A stretch of DNA of 64,000 nucleotides, from contig QYRS01000012.1 in the NCBI GenBank assembly GCA_006503535.1, forward strand, positions 248,001 through 312,000, given 5' to 3'. Source of the stretch: Arthrinium phaeospermum (lineage: Eukaryota; Ascomycota; Sordariomycetes; Amphisphaeriales; Apiosporaceae). Shown piece after piece: positions 47,917 to 58,400 of this stretch. The translations under genes and the position numbers were made by a program. Each line of letters begins with the position of its first letter. Within the stretch, counting starts at the first letter, position 1. The notes beneath the pieces are model-generated. The model did no database searches. It was not told the origin of the DNA and saw only the letters and a program-made list of their open reading frames with translations.

Positions 47917-49444
47917 ATGGCCAACTCGGAAGCGCCGACGCTCGAGAGCCTCGCGGCTCAAATCACGGAGCTCTCGGGTGCGCTCTCCAAGCAGATGAAG
48001 GAGAACAATGTGCCGCCCGTTTCCTTTGCGGCGGATAGCCCGACCAGCTACTCGAATCTGACGGGGGAGATGTTCATGGTGCGCCAGAAGCTGCTGGATT
48101 CCCTCAACGACATGTGGTGGTTGGCCCAGGGCCCGAGCGAGAGCATCTTCAACTACTGCCATTCGGTATGATCCCCGCACCAGGCAGGAGGAAGTGTATC
48201 GACATGCGCTGACACGTTGCAGGCCATCCCCGACGCGACGGTGCTCAACACCCTCAACTCGTTCGGCTTCTGGGGCGCCGTGCCCCTGACGGGGTCCACG
48301 ACCTACGCCGACATCGCCCACGAGGTGAAGCTGCCGCAGGCCGTCGTCTACCGGCTGCTGCAGCACGCCATGACGCAGCGCATCTTCGTCGAGGAGCCGG
48401 GCAAGGACGGGAACGCCCCGCGCGTCAAGCACACGTCGCGGTCGGCCGCCCTGGCCCGCACCCCGGGTCTCCGCGCCCTCGTGTCGACGGTCATGGACGA
48501 CGCGGGCGCGCCCCTGATGGTCCTCAATGAGGCGCTGCGGCGCTACTCGAGCGACAAGCCGGAGCTCACGCAGAAGACGGACGAGACGGCGTTTGCGCTG
48601 TTCCATAAGGGCGGTCAGTATGGCGGCAAGTTCGAGAACTCGTGGGAGTTTATTGAGAACGACGGCGAGGGCGACAACAAGGGCTGGCGGCAGCGCAACT
48701 TTGTGCAGTTCATGAGCTACCTAAAGGACATCTTCCACCTCGAGGACAAGGTCCTGGCGGCGTACGATTGGGCTTCGGCGGGCAAGGCCTCCGTGGTTGA
48801 TGTAAGATGACACTCTGCAAACCTGTTTCTTTCGAAGCACTTAGTCGCTAACGGTTGATCTCCAGGTCGGCGGCTCCGCCGGACACGACGCCTTCGTGCT
48901 TGCGGAAAGGTTCCCCGAGCTCACTATCACGGTGCAGGATCTGGCCCAGGTGCGGTCCTCGTTCGAGGCCAACCGCCCGGCGGCCGTGGCGGACCGGGTC
49001 AGTTTCCACGAGCACTCCTTCTTCGACCCGCAGCCGGTGCAGGCCGACATCTATCTCATCAAGCTGATCCTGCACGACTGGCCCGACGCCGAGTGCCTGC
49101 GGATCCTGCGCGGGCTCATCCCGGCCTTGCGCCCGGGGGCCAAGGTGATTATCCTGGAGTACCTGGGCAACGTCGACGAGGAGGCAGAAGAAGGAAAGAA
49201 GGGAGGCGACGAGAGCGCGAAGACGGAGACTGCTGGTGCGGAGGAGGAAGCTATCCCGCGGTCGATGAAGCAGTATGGCACTGCCACGGATGTGCGGGTC
49301 ATGGCCCTGTTCAATGCGAAGGAGAGGTCTGTGTCCAAGTGGAAGGCTCTGGTACAAGAGGTCGACCCGCGGTTCAAGGTGGAGAAGGTCGAAGCGAAGC
49401 CCGAGGCTTTCTTCGCTTTGATTGAAGCTGTCTGGACGGAGTAG
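47917..49444 (+). CDS. SAM-dependent O-methyltransferase
   Basis: Three exons (47917-48165, 48223-48801, 48866-49444), all phase 0, give 468 residues. Layout of plant/fungal type class I O-methyltransferases, as in sterigmatocystin 8-O-methyltransferase: an N-terminal dimerisation/winged-helix half (YADIAHEVKLPQAVVYRLLQH), the SAM site VVDVGGSAGHD split by the second intron, the acidic ribose-binding region ITVQDLAQV, and the catalytic-His region LILHDWPDAECLRIL. A Lys/Glu-rich insertion (EEAEEGKKGGDESAK) between the last two strands looks lineage-specific. About 650 bp downstream of the FAD monooxygenase on the same strand, supporting joint tailoring of a phenolic compound. The substrate is unknown. 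Confidence 0.92.
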
Positions 49445-49848
49445 AGGGCCAGGATATGCAGTACATGAAGAAGTGAATAACAAGGAATGCACAAAGTCTT
49501 GTATACTTGGATAACAGTATGTCATGTCACATCGATAAAAGGGGTCAGTTTCTTTTCATCAGCCAGAATATTCTCTATTCATTGCTAAGTAAATCATACA
49601 CTATCTGGCGTCAAGTGATACAAATCAAAACGTCGCGCTGCAAGGCCGCCCGTCCCGGACCAAGAAGATCCGGCGGCAGCAACAAGCTGGCAGACTAAAA
49701 TTGATTCATAGCAGATATGGCGCCCTCAACGGAAACCTACGTGAAAACCATCGAGAACTAAAAACAAATCCACGCTTAAGCAACCTACAGCAAAGCCGGG
49801 GCACTCATATCAGCAGGAGGATTATCGTGGGGACGAATATCCAACCGC

Positions 49849-50355
49849 TTAGATCTCAGGCTGGTGGCTGCGCTTGATGCATCCGACTTCCGTGGCCGGA
49901 TCTTCCTCGACGCACTGGCGACAGCATGACCAGACATTGAACTCCGGGAAGTGCATGTGGACTGGTCGCCAGTTTGTACTGAGGTTGGGCCCGGTACGGA
50001 TCAGCATATCACGCTGCTGAGCCGGGAGCTGGACATGGTAGCCCGGATGGTAGGGCTTACACGCTCCCAAGGCGACCTGGGTGGGGTCGTACTGCTCGTG
50101 GCAGTACCGGCACCGCACCTGGTTGCGCATCTGGGGCTGGGCCGCGGTGGCATTGTTGATGTCCGGAATAGATGGCATCACGCGCGACGGAGGCGCAGAC
50201 TCCGCGCGGGGGACAGAGATGCCGGCGTAGCGAGCGATGCGCTGGGAGGTGTCAGCGTCCGCGTTGTCAACAGAGTCGTGAAGCAACTCGAGGAGTTGCA
50301 AACGACTCATGTTTTCAACACGGTCGTGGATGTCCTGCTTCAGCTTGTCCGACAT
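49849..50355 (-). CDS. CHORD-like zinc-binding protein
   Basis: Single exon, 168 residues, ATG at 50355. An N-terminal helical part (MSDKLKQDIHDRVENMSRL) precedes a Cys/His array: CRYC, then ACKPYHPG, WSCCRQC and GCIKRSHQ at the C-terminus. This order (CxxC, C..HPG, WSCC, C..H) resembles CHORD domains, which bind two zinc ions and appear in plant RAR1 and animal CHORDC1, although a long insertion lies between HPG and WSCC. Fungal proteins with such domains are mostly uncharacterised. A second gene of the same type lies about 1 kb upstream at 51360-52223, same strand. The domain naming rests on pattern only. Confidence 0.7.
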   Translation of the reverse strand: MSDKLKQDIHDRVENMSRLQLLELLHDSVDNADADTSQRIARYAGISVPRAESAPPSRVMPSIPDINNATAAQPQMRNQVRCRYCHEQYDPTQVALGACKPYHPGYHVQLPAQQRDMLIRTGPNLSTNWRPVHMHFPEFNVWSCCRQCVEEDPATEVGCIKRSHQPEI

Positions 50356-51359
50356 TTTATCCGGGAGTCTGGACCTGTAGATCGCGAAAAGGTTAGTAAC
50401 GTTGAGTTAAAAGTAGGTAGGGTATGTGCTTTGGGCAAAGTTGAGGGAATCTCGAGATGTCTGGAAAGCGCATGGGTTCCAAATCTCAGCTATTGGGGGG
50501 CTTTGGGCCATATTTATATTGTCAATTCGCACTGGAGCATTGTCAGTGTTCTTTGAGAAACAGTCGGGAAGTTCTTGCACCATAGCTTTGTTTGGAAAAT
50601 TGGGACCATGTTGTCTGCCCAGAATATCTCATTGATAGCATCTACAGCGCTCCTTGTTACAGGCCAGCGAAAGGGCATCTATCTACACCAGAAGAGGACC
50701 AAAGGATTGCCCCCTTTGCTCGGACGAGGGAGACCGTCCCTCTCTGACTCTTTTGTTTTTGCTGGCGTTGGCTGGTTTCGAACCGAAAGGTACGACATGG
50801 AAAAGAAAGCAAAAAGAGTGAGAATGTCTACCGATACATGGTCAGGGGACCTCAATTCTATTATCAGACGGCAGTCTATGTTAAGGATCAATCTGAAAAC
50901 AGAGGAAGATCGACATACACCAACCAACCTAGCGCATCCGCATGCCCCATGGGATGCTAGGACAAGTCCACCCTTGTGGCAGCTCCACGGACGGTAAATC
51001 ATAATCACAGCAACAACAGGTTCATTTCACATTGTTGGCACAAATGCTTGGTCTATCGCAGTTTTTTTCATCGCTTTATTCATAGCTCTATCAAACTAAC
51101 TAGGTTAAATCATCAGCGACAATTATGCCCGAATAGCAACAGTCAATTCATAAGCGATATGCATACACTCAGCGAGTAGCAATTCATGCGCATATCTTAC
51201 TTAGCTCATTCAAGAGAGCTATCATGGATTAGATCGTGTACGGTCTCCCTAAAGGTGGCATGATTGCCCCTTTCTTTTGGAGGTACACCCACGATCTACG
51301 AGAAAGATGCATCAGCAAAGGTTTATCTCGGTGGACTTACCTTAACATGTGACGGCAGT
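50356..51359. other. Intergenic, no gene seen
   Basis: Promoter of the shorter CHORD-like gene and 3' region of the longer one. A 140-codon plus-strand frame (50575-50997) has no motif and poor composition. Confidence 0.45.
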
Positions 51360-52223
51360 TTATGTGCTCATGGGATCCAAGTGGAGCTGAGAGAGCTCTT
51401 CCTGGACAGAGTGCATACTTTCGTCACTGTCATTCAGCTGGGATTCGGTGTCAGGCTCGTCACCAGCCGGCTCATGGCCAGCCGACTCAGGCTCTGACTC
51501 CGACTCCGACTCCGACTCCGACTCAAGGTCAGACTCCGAGTCGGAATAGACGACTCCGGGGGGTCCAGGGCGCGCAACGAGGGGTGCATGTTTTCCGACC
51601 TTGCAGGGGTTCTCCCAGTTGAGGACGTCCAGCTCCTTCTGTCCGCAGCAGGGCCACGTCCAGAATTCGGCTGACGGCGTCTCGCCGGGGCCCGAGGCAG
51701 GGTGGTACTCCGGTACCCCCTCGTGATGGACGCAGGCCTCCGGGTCGTTATTATCCTTGCGGAAATAACGCCGGCGGCAATACTTGCATACAGCCTCGCC
51801 GGCTTTCAAGGGCGGACCCTCGACAGCAGCGGCGCCAGTGCCCTGGTCAGCGCCTCCGAAGGCGAAGACGTCGTCCGGAGCTCTCTCCTTGCGGATGTGC
51901 TCGATCACGACCTTCCCCTTGTTGACGGTCTGCCAGCTTGACTGGTGGCCTTCGGCAAGCATATCTGCCTCCTCCTTGCGAGCCTTGTCGCCCTCGCTCT
52001 TGGCCGCCTGGAGGACCTTGTGGACACGCGCGGCGTTCATGGGGTCGTGGTCGCAGAGGCCGAGGAGCAGTTTCTCCAGAGCGTCCCGGCTGAGCTTTGG
52101 GATATCATCACGAACATGTCGGTGAGCGGGATCATCGACGATCCGCAGGCCGGTCATATTCGTCTCGTATTCGAGATCGGCTTGATCGAAGAGATCGTTG
52201 ACCGAATGGCTCGGCTTGTCCAT
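51360..52223 (-). CDS. CHORD-like zinc-binding protein with acidic Ser-Glu tail
   Basis: Single exon, 287 residues, ATG at 52223. The N-terminal two-fifths are helical and charged. The middle holds CKYCRRRYF, then ACVHHEGVPEYHP, WTWPCCG and NPCKVGKHAP, matching the CHORD order more closely than its shorter neighbour. The tail is strongly acidic, with an (SE)n run encoded by a hexanucleotide repeat, ending in further Ser/Asp/Glu. Such tails are often disordered and phosphorylated; the role here is unknown. Same strand and domain type as 49849-50355, consistent with an old tandem duplication. Confidence 0.72.
   Translation of the reverse strand: MDKPSHSVNDLFDQADLEYETNMTGLRIVDDPAHRHVRDDIPKLSRDALEKLLLGLCDHDPMNAARVHKVLQAAKSEGDKARKEEADMLAEGHQSSWQTVNKGKVVIEHIRKERAPDDVFAFGGADQGTGAAAVEGPPLKAGEAVCKYCRRRYFRKDNNDPEACVHHEGVPEYHPASGPGETPSAEFWTWPCCGQKELDVLNWENPCKVGKHAPLVARPGPPGVVYSDSESDLESESESESESEPESAGHEPAGDEPDTESQLNDSDESMHSVQEELSQLHLDPMST
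51487..51545. repeat. Hexanucleotide repeat coding for acidic tail
   Basis: Plus strand reads repeated GACTCC/CGACTC units, the complement of GAGTCG, coding Ser-Glu on the minus strand. Slippage here could vary tail length between strains. Confidence 0.6.
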
Positions 52224-52899
52224 GATTGGTTCTGTAAGTGATTAGCTAAGGGATGTGTGGATGAATAGGTTTGCTTTCGCTGGTATATGGTGAAAAGGGG
52301 ACCAAGAGAGCCATCTTGGCGGGAAAGGGTCTTGCTACTTATGTGAGAAATGGCAGTAAAACAAAGCTATTGTGCTTGGGAATATTGATCCAGGTCAAAC
52401 AAGTAATGGAAATTGTCAAAGACGACGTTCAGGCACTTCATCGTTTCAATATGGGAAACACATTGGGGCTTTGGGGTTCTTTGATGTCGAAGTCAGCTTA
52501 GTACCTGCACAAAGACGTATTGTGTGGGATTAAATGAAGTGAACGAAGCTGCACTGAATGTTCCAAGCGCTTGCCGCTCATTGCTCCATCGACTGCATAC
52601 AGCTGGTCGATTGTAGAGATCATCAGGTACAAGCTCGCCTGTGGAGCTCCTGAGCGTCATAGCTGATATCCTAATTGCTTGTACTTCAATTCCCATTCCC
52701 AGAAGCCATGCCTACGTGCTCTCTCTCCAGTGAAGGTGGGGGGTTTGCACCATGTTTTTTAGGGCACATTGGTGGGGGTGTGTCTCACTGAAAATGAATT
52801 AGCGGGCGACTTTGCGAGCTTAATTCGACGTCGCTGGTTTGGCGCTCGAATGGAGAACCCCGCCTCCCTTCAAAAAAGCCCCTGCCTCCTTTTTCAGCC

Positions 52900-54106
52900 A
52901 TGTCCGACTCCGACATTGACCAGCGACTGGTAATCTTTCGGCGACAGTATCTGCAACTCTTCGAGCCTGATTTCTTGGCATGGCCGCCGCTCCAGCTGCT
53001 GAAGAACGCCGACGTGCAGACTTGGCTGTACAAGAACCTGTTTGACGCCGGTCGCGTCCCGCATTTACCGCCTTCGCGCTACCAGATCCGCGTCCTGAAC
53101 ATCCTGATCGCCAAGATCCAGAAGGCCATTGGCGATTCCGAGCAAGATGTGAGTCATCTCCTTCAATCCCTTATTCATCGCTTCCCGTGTTTTAGGTTTT
53201 GACAATGTCACCAGGTGGTCTCCAATTTACTCATGTCCCATCTCGGGTCACTGACGACCAACGAGAGCTCCTCAGAGCTGGAGGCTGTGCAGCAGAATTC
53301 CTATGTGACCTTCACATGCCTCAAAGAAGGTGCGGATGAGCCCGAGTCCACCGTCACCATCCTGGAAAGGCGACATCTCGTTTCTGGGTCCAAGACGACC
53401 GGATTCCGGACGTGGGAGGGTGCACTGCACCTTGCCGCGTATCTGCTCTCCGCGGCGGGGCAAGAGGTCGTTCGCGGGAAGAAGGTTCTGGAGCTGGGCG
53501 CCGGGACCGGGTTCTTGTCCATCCTTTGCGGGAAGCAGCTGGCGGCGCAGCACGTCACGACCACCGACGGCGACGAGGGCGTGGTGGAAACGCTCAAGGA
53601 GAACCTCGCGCTGAACGGCCTGGGCGAGCAGAAGGTCCAGGCGACGCGGCTGTGGTGGGGCGATGATCTGAAAGGGACTTGGGTCGAGCGCGCATGCGCG
53701 AGTGAGCCCTACGACGTTGTGATCGGGGCCGACATTGTGAGTATTTGCCATTTCATGCCTGCCGTTTCGCTAGTCTGACTGCTCTGTGCTCCAGACGTAC
53801 GAGCCTGAAGCTATCAAGGCTCTTGTCTCAACATTGCGACAACTCTTTGACTTGAGACCAAACCTGCTGGTTGTAATTGCCGGGGTGATCAGGAACTCTC
53901 AGACTTATGAGATATTCCGACAAGAATGCTGTGAGTTCTCGATTGTTATGGTAATGTAAAGCACAGCTAATCCATTTACAGTGACGTCGAAGTTTACTTT
54001 GCAAGACATCGGCTTCCAGGCAAAGTCCATACGAGAGCAATCCTCGCTATTTTACGCAGCCGCGATGCCTATCAAGATACTCAAGATTACTCGAGCTGGT
54101 GGCTAA
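52900..54106 (+). CDS. EFM3: eEF2-lysine N-methyltransferase, EFM3/FAM86-like
   Basis: Four exons (52900-53148, 53215-53736, 53795-53930, 53982-54106) give 343 residues. The N-terminal helical part, with FLAWPPLQLLKNADVQTWLY, fits the FAM86/EEF2KMT N-terminal domain. The catalytic half is a seven-beta-strand class I methyltransferase (methyltransferase-16 type): GFRTWEGALHLAAYL, SAM loop VLELGAGTGFLSI, the acidic TTDGDEG, and VVIGADITYEP across the third exon joint. Yeast Efm3 trimethylates Lys509 of translation elongation factor 2 in the cytosol, and this is the likely ortholog; a sister protein-lysine methyltransferase is the alternative. Housekeeping type, unlike the accessory genes to the left. 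Convergent with the F-box-like gene. Confidence 0.8.
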
Positions 54107-54309
54107 TAGGTTAGCATCCTAGAATGAAAAGAAAATAGAGAGTCACAGATGGAGACTGCATTGCTACCAAGACGTTTCTGCATTGTTCATTGCCTATATC
54201 AAGTCTATCCGAGGCCAGATGGTTGAGCATAATCGATGCTCACCACTTCTCTGTGCAAATCTTCTCATTCGTCGCCTAGGACGATCCCTTGTTGCCTGTG
54301 AAAGTCATT

Positions 54310-55453
54310 TCACTTTCCGAGTCCGGCAAGAAAGGGAGACGCAGCAGAGATGCCCGGTCTAATGAGTGGACCATCGGGTCTCGGGTCCATCAGCTGGCCA
54401 GCGATCCAGCCGAAAAGGGCGTGTCCCCAAGTATACATAGAGATTGCCTCTTTGAGATGACGAGTTATCGTGCTGCGAGGATTGCCATAGAAATACATGA
54501 AGTGGTAGAGCCCTTCAAAGCTGCGATGCAGCAGTCGTTGATTCTGCACACCACCCGGGCCGTTGCAAATGTCGCAGGCCGCACCCTCTGGCATGTTGGG
54601 CTCGTCCGGGTCCGAGTCATAGGACGTATCCAGAAGGCCTTGCTCACGAAGACGGTCAAGAATTCCGGATTTTGTCATCATGTGCGTGACTGTCGGGGTC
54701 TGTTAGTTAGCGTGCGATTCAGAAAGAAGAACGATCGATGAACATCTAGATTGACACAGTACCTTGTGCGAGGTGCTGGTCATACAGCACGAAGCCAACC
54801 GAGGGCACCAGACGAAGCTCATCTTCGGAGAAGTGACCCCAGAACTTGGTGGCCCAGCTATCGGATATGATATCGCTTGATGTCTTATCGGGCACAATGG
54901 GCGCGAAATCGTAGGAGCGCCAGTCGTCACTTGGCTCATAAGAGCCGAGACAGAGGTTGGAAAAGATCTCGATAGCGTAGTAGGTCTGGACAGGGCGTAT
55001 CGGGTCCACGGGTATGAGGGGTTCGGATTCCATGTCCTCGTCTTCATTGGGCTCGGGCGTCTCCGGGGTGGGGACTCGGTTCCGCAGGGTAACGATAGCG
55101 TGGTGAAGTGAGGGAACGTCGTTAGCGACTCTGAGGCTGTACTGGTCGTCGCGAAGCTTGTCGCGGTTCATGAACTGGTCGAAGAAATGCTGCATTGCGT
55201 TGTCATCCAGCGGGTCCACTGATCGGGATTCAATGGCCATGACTGCTAGCTTTGCACACTCGGGCGAAACCAGCTGGTTGACCAGTGCGCGGGCGATGGC
55301 GGCGTGATGTTGGTTGAGGATGCCTCGGAAGCTTTTCGATGCCAGGGAGAGCTTGTATACAGATAGGGCATCAGGAAGGCACAGAAAGATCTCCAACTTG
55401 ATCTCGGTCGGGACGCGACTGAAGTGGTCGCCAGACTGCGCTGCGGACGCCAT
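54310..55453 (-). CDS. F-box-like protein, substrate unknown
   Basis: Two exons read leftwards (55453-54763, 54689-54310) give 356 residues. Near the N-terminus, FSRVPTEIKLEIFLCLPDALSVYKLSLASKSF fits a fungal F-box in register (P.EI...I...L.......L.L.SK.F). The rest is helical, with an acidic Glu/Asp-Pro region (TPETPEPNEDED) and a CDICNGPGG motif of the kind seen in fungal F-box proteins. No LRR, WD40 or kelch repeat is visible. By family it would recruit a target to an SCF ubiquitin ligase, but the target is unknown. The intron (73 bp, GTACTG ... CAG) joins HLAQ to VTHMMTKSG in frame. Confidence 0.7.
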
Positions 55454-58400
55454 CGCTTCCTACTGCTTGTGATCAGCCAGTGGTATATGCTTGAGGATTT
55501 TCGGCGAAAAGAAAAAGGATGGCAAGGCAAGGGATTATAGCAGATGTAATTGGTTTTCGGCGAGAAAAGGAAGTCACATATTTTTGGTGGTTGATGGAGT
55601 GTGTGAATGCACGTGCATACCTTGGAACAATCGCATCAATGTATTCAATTCTCCCGTCTAGGAGATGGAATTTGGGCGAGAGGTGAAGTGCAGCTTGCTT
55701 GAAGGGCAGTGATTTCTGTATCAAAGACTGCTTTACAAGGTAATTAACGCCTAACGCGTCTAACGGGCTGAACTGTTTACACCCAAGTCACCTCCATGAA
55801 GTAGATAAGTATGTCACCATTAGTGATCACCTACAGTGAGTGATATGCAGCAAACAGGTTGTTGAATCAATTGCACACCCTTTCATGGACTTTTCAACAG
55901 CTAAAAGTTGATAGAGCAGTATCCTCCAATAACCAGTCAGAGTGTGACTACTAGAAAGGTGTCGCATGAAAGGAATGCATGTTGCAATTGCGTGTATCGC
56001 TTTGGCAGTACGCTGGCTTCTTAGAGGGACTATCCGTTTAAATGGATGAAAATTCGCGGCAATGACAGGTCTTTAATGCCCTTAGATGCTCTGGGCCGCA
56101 CACGCGTTACACTGACGGAGCCAGCGAGTACCTCCTTGATAGAGATACCTGGGTAATCTTGCCAAACTCCGTCGTGCTGGAGATAGAGCATTGCATAGAG
56201 TCAGGTCATGAGCCAACCAATAAAATAAAGAAGCAGTTTCCCAGAAGAATGGTCCTGTGTTATGTTTCCTATTTCTGTGCTAACCTGTCTCTCGCTCCAT
56301 TGCCAACTCATGTTCCCACGCAGCATCACATGGAATAAGTACCACTTTCTGTATTCATGTGACCTGAAAAATTGTGTTGGAAAGTGTGTTATCGCCCGCT
56401 CTGGACGCACCTTTGACGGCGGGGAGAAGCGGCTGCAGGTGGCATAGACGCCCGGTTAGTTAGTCTTCTTGAATCGCATGAACATATTTTAGCTTATAAT
56501 ACTTGCCGGTGTTAACATGATTGTCAAGCCTCTATGCTTGCAATGCAATAAGCATGTCAACGTGGCGTTCGAAGCAGTTCTGAATGAAAATCGCATGGGG
56601 TCCCGTTTTGTTCACACGGGCAGCCCACCTCCCTGCGTGCGGTGCACATTCCATCATCCCTGACGGTTGTTGGTTGCCAGAATGGTTCGACACTCTACAT
56701 ATTTCGGCCAGCTATTAATATTTCAGGATAACAACAACGCGCTTACCGTTTGCTTCGGATCTGTTTTGATCACTGCAAACAGTTACCGCGATGTTTATCT
56801 ATACGACTACCTCCTCACGACGATGTTCATATGAATTTGGAGGATCAGGGGTAACCATTCAGTTGCAAGCGCCTGCTCTTTATGGTGTTAAAGTTAACCC
56901 CGCCGTACATCAGAGGTGCTCATCTTGGCACCATCGCCCTCAGGTAGATCCCAAGTGTATACTATGTCTTCATACCGATATCGGATGAACTAGCATGATC
57001 TGTGCCAAGCATGGCAAATGGTCGCCGAACTGTATGCTTGGCACCGACGCACCGACAGGCGTCTAGCAGCTTGCTACCCTGTTTAGGGGGAGGCTTATGA
57101 AAGAGCTTGGATGTTTCCGGATCTCGCTACATGGTTTCGGGAATCGAACCGAGTTTGTCAGCAGGCGCCAAAGTAGACATACTCACAACTCGGATCGAAT
57201 TCCGCAGCCGCGAACCATACTGGCGAGCCTCTCGGGGAGATTGATGTGGCAAAGAAGCAGGACATTCAACCTTACAGCCCTTTTCGTGCGACCGTGATTT
57301 ATACGCGAGGAGATTCGACTCCTAGGTCCCTTATAGAGGCCGATACGGGACAAGCAGAGGGTTCAGCACTTTTGATCGATGCAGAGCTGGATTGATCGTC
57401 CTTTGACTCGTCACTGCCCGGCTACATTGATTAATCACCAAGCTCCGTCTGAACGCGTCCGACGAGCTCTTCTTCATCACTGCTCAATGCGTTTTGAGTC
57501 TCGGAGACACGGCAGTTACTACCGAGTAGTGATGGCCACTAGTATTAACTACCTTTTCGACACTAACGTTAGCTGCTCCTGTTTCGGAGCCATAATTTTG
57601 AAGGCATTCTTCCAAGACCACAATTCCGAGGCTAGCTACTCAGTTAATTATCTAACCCCAATAGCTACTAGGTGCCACAAACGCGACTGCTCTAGGTTAT
57701 ATAGACATACACTTGTAGGCCGTTCCGCTACCACACCACGTTTTCGCCGCCGCGGAGATCGTTCCGCGAAGACCACGATCGAGACTACGAGGGCGAGAAA
57801 GCATAGTCTGCGTTGACGTGCTCGCTTGTATAATAGTCCAGTTGATTCGACGAGCTTAAATCACCGGGCTCCGTGTCGCCGTTGACGTTCAGGACTTCGC
57901 GTGTTGGAAATATAGGGGTTCGTTGTACATGTGATCAGGAAGGGGGCTTGGAATTTCCTGCAATCGAGGCGGCTGGTCTTTGGCACGAACCATCAACCAC
58001 ATGAGCAGAGCCCACTGCAATATCCCCCTTTTCCCCAAGTGAGATGGTGGTAGATTGCATCCCCAGGGTTGGTTCAGCCCATTGCAACGTCTGCGGCACG
58101 TCATCCGATTCACAACGGTCAAGGCCAACCGCCTGTACTAGCCGAGTTTGGTCTTCCATGGCATCGTTTATTCCCGTCTTGTTATCGGGGCTCGAGTCAT
58201 ACGTGAATCATTGCTGCACGCAACGATGGCACCTCATGGTACGTCCGGCAATGGTGTGGCCACTATAGAGTACGCGCATGTAGATCATCTGGCGTTTTGG
58301 CAAGCATGCGCCGATCGATGAGGACAGATATGGCAATGCTTGCTGTATCAAACCAGGTGTGTATTTGTAAGGGTCAAGATGATATGTCTACTGCCATTCG

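Noticed and set aside
50765..50790. TGGTTTCGAACCGAAAG, a possible T-arm of a tRNA
   Set aside because: The flanks do not pair into a T-stem or acceptor stem, so it is a chance match to the B-box consensus.
57100..57300. B-box-like strings (GGTTCGATTCC on the minus strand near 57140; AGATTCGACTCC near 57325) suggesting a tRNA or SINE
   Set aside because: No acceptor, D or anticodon arm can be drawn around them, and no A-box lies at proper spacing.
57935..58159. 74-codon minus-strand frame with balanced composition
   Set aside because: No neighbouring exons, domain or promoter features; too short to support alone.
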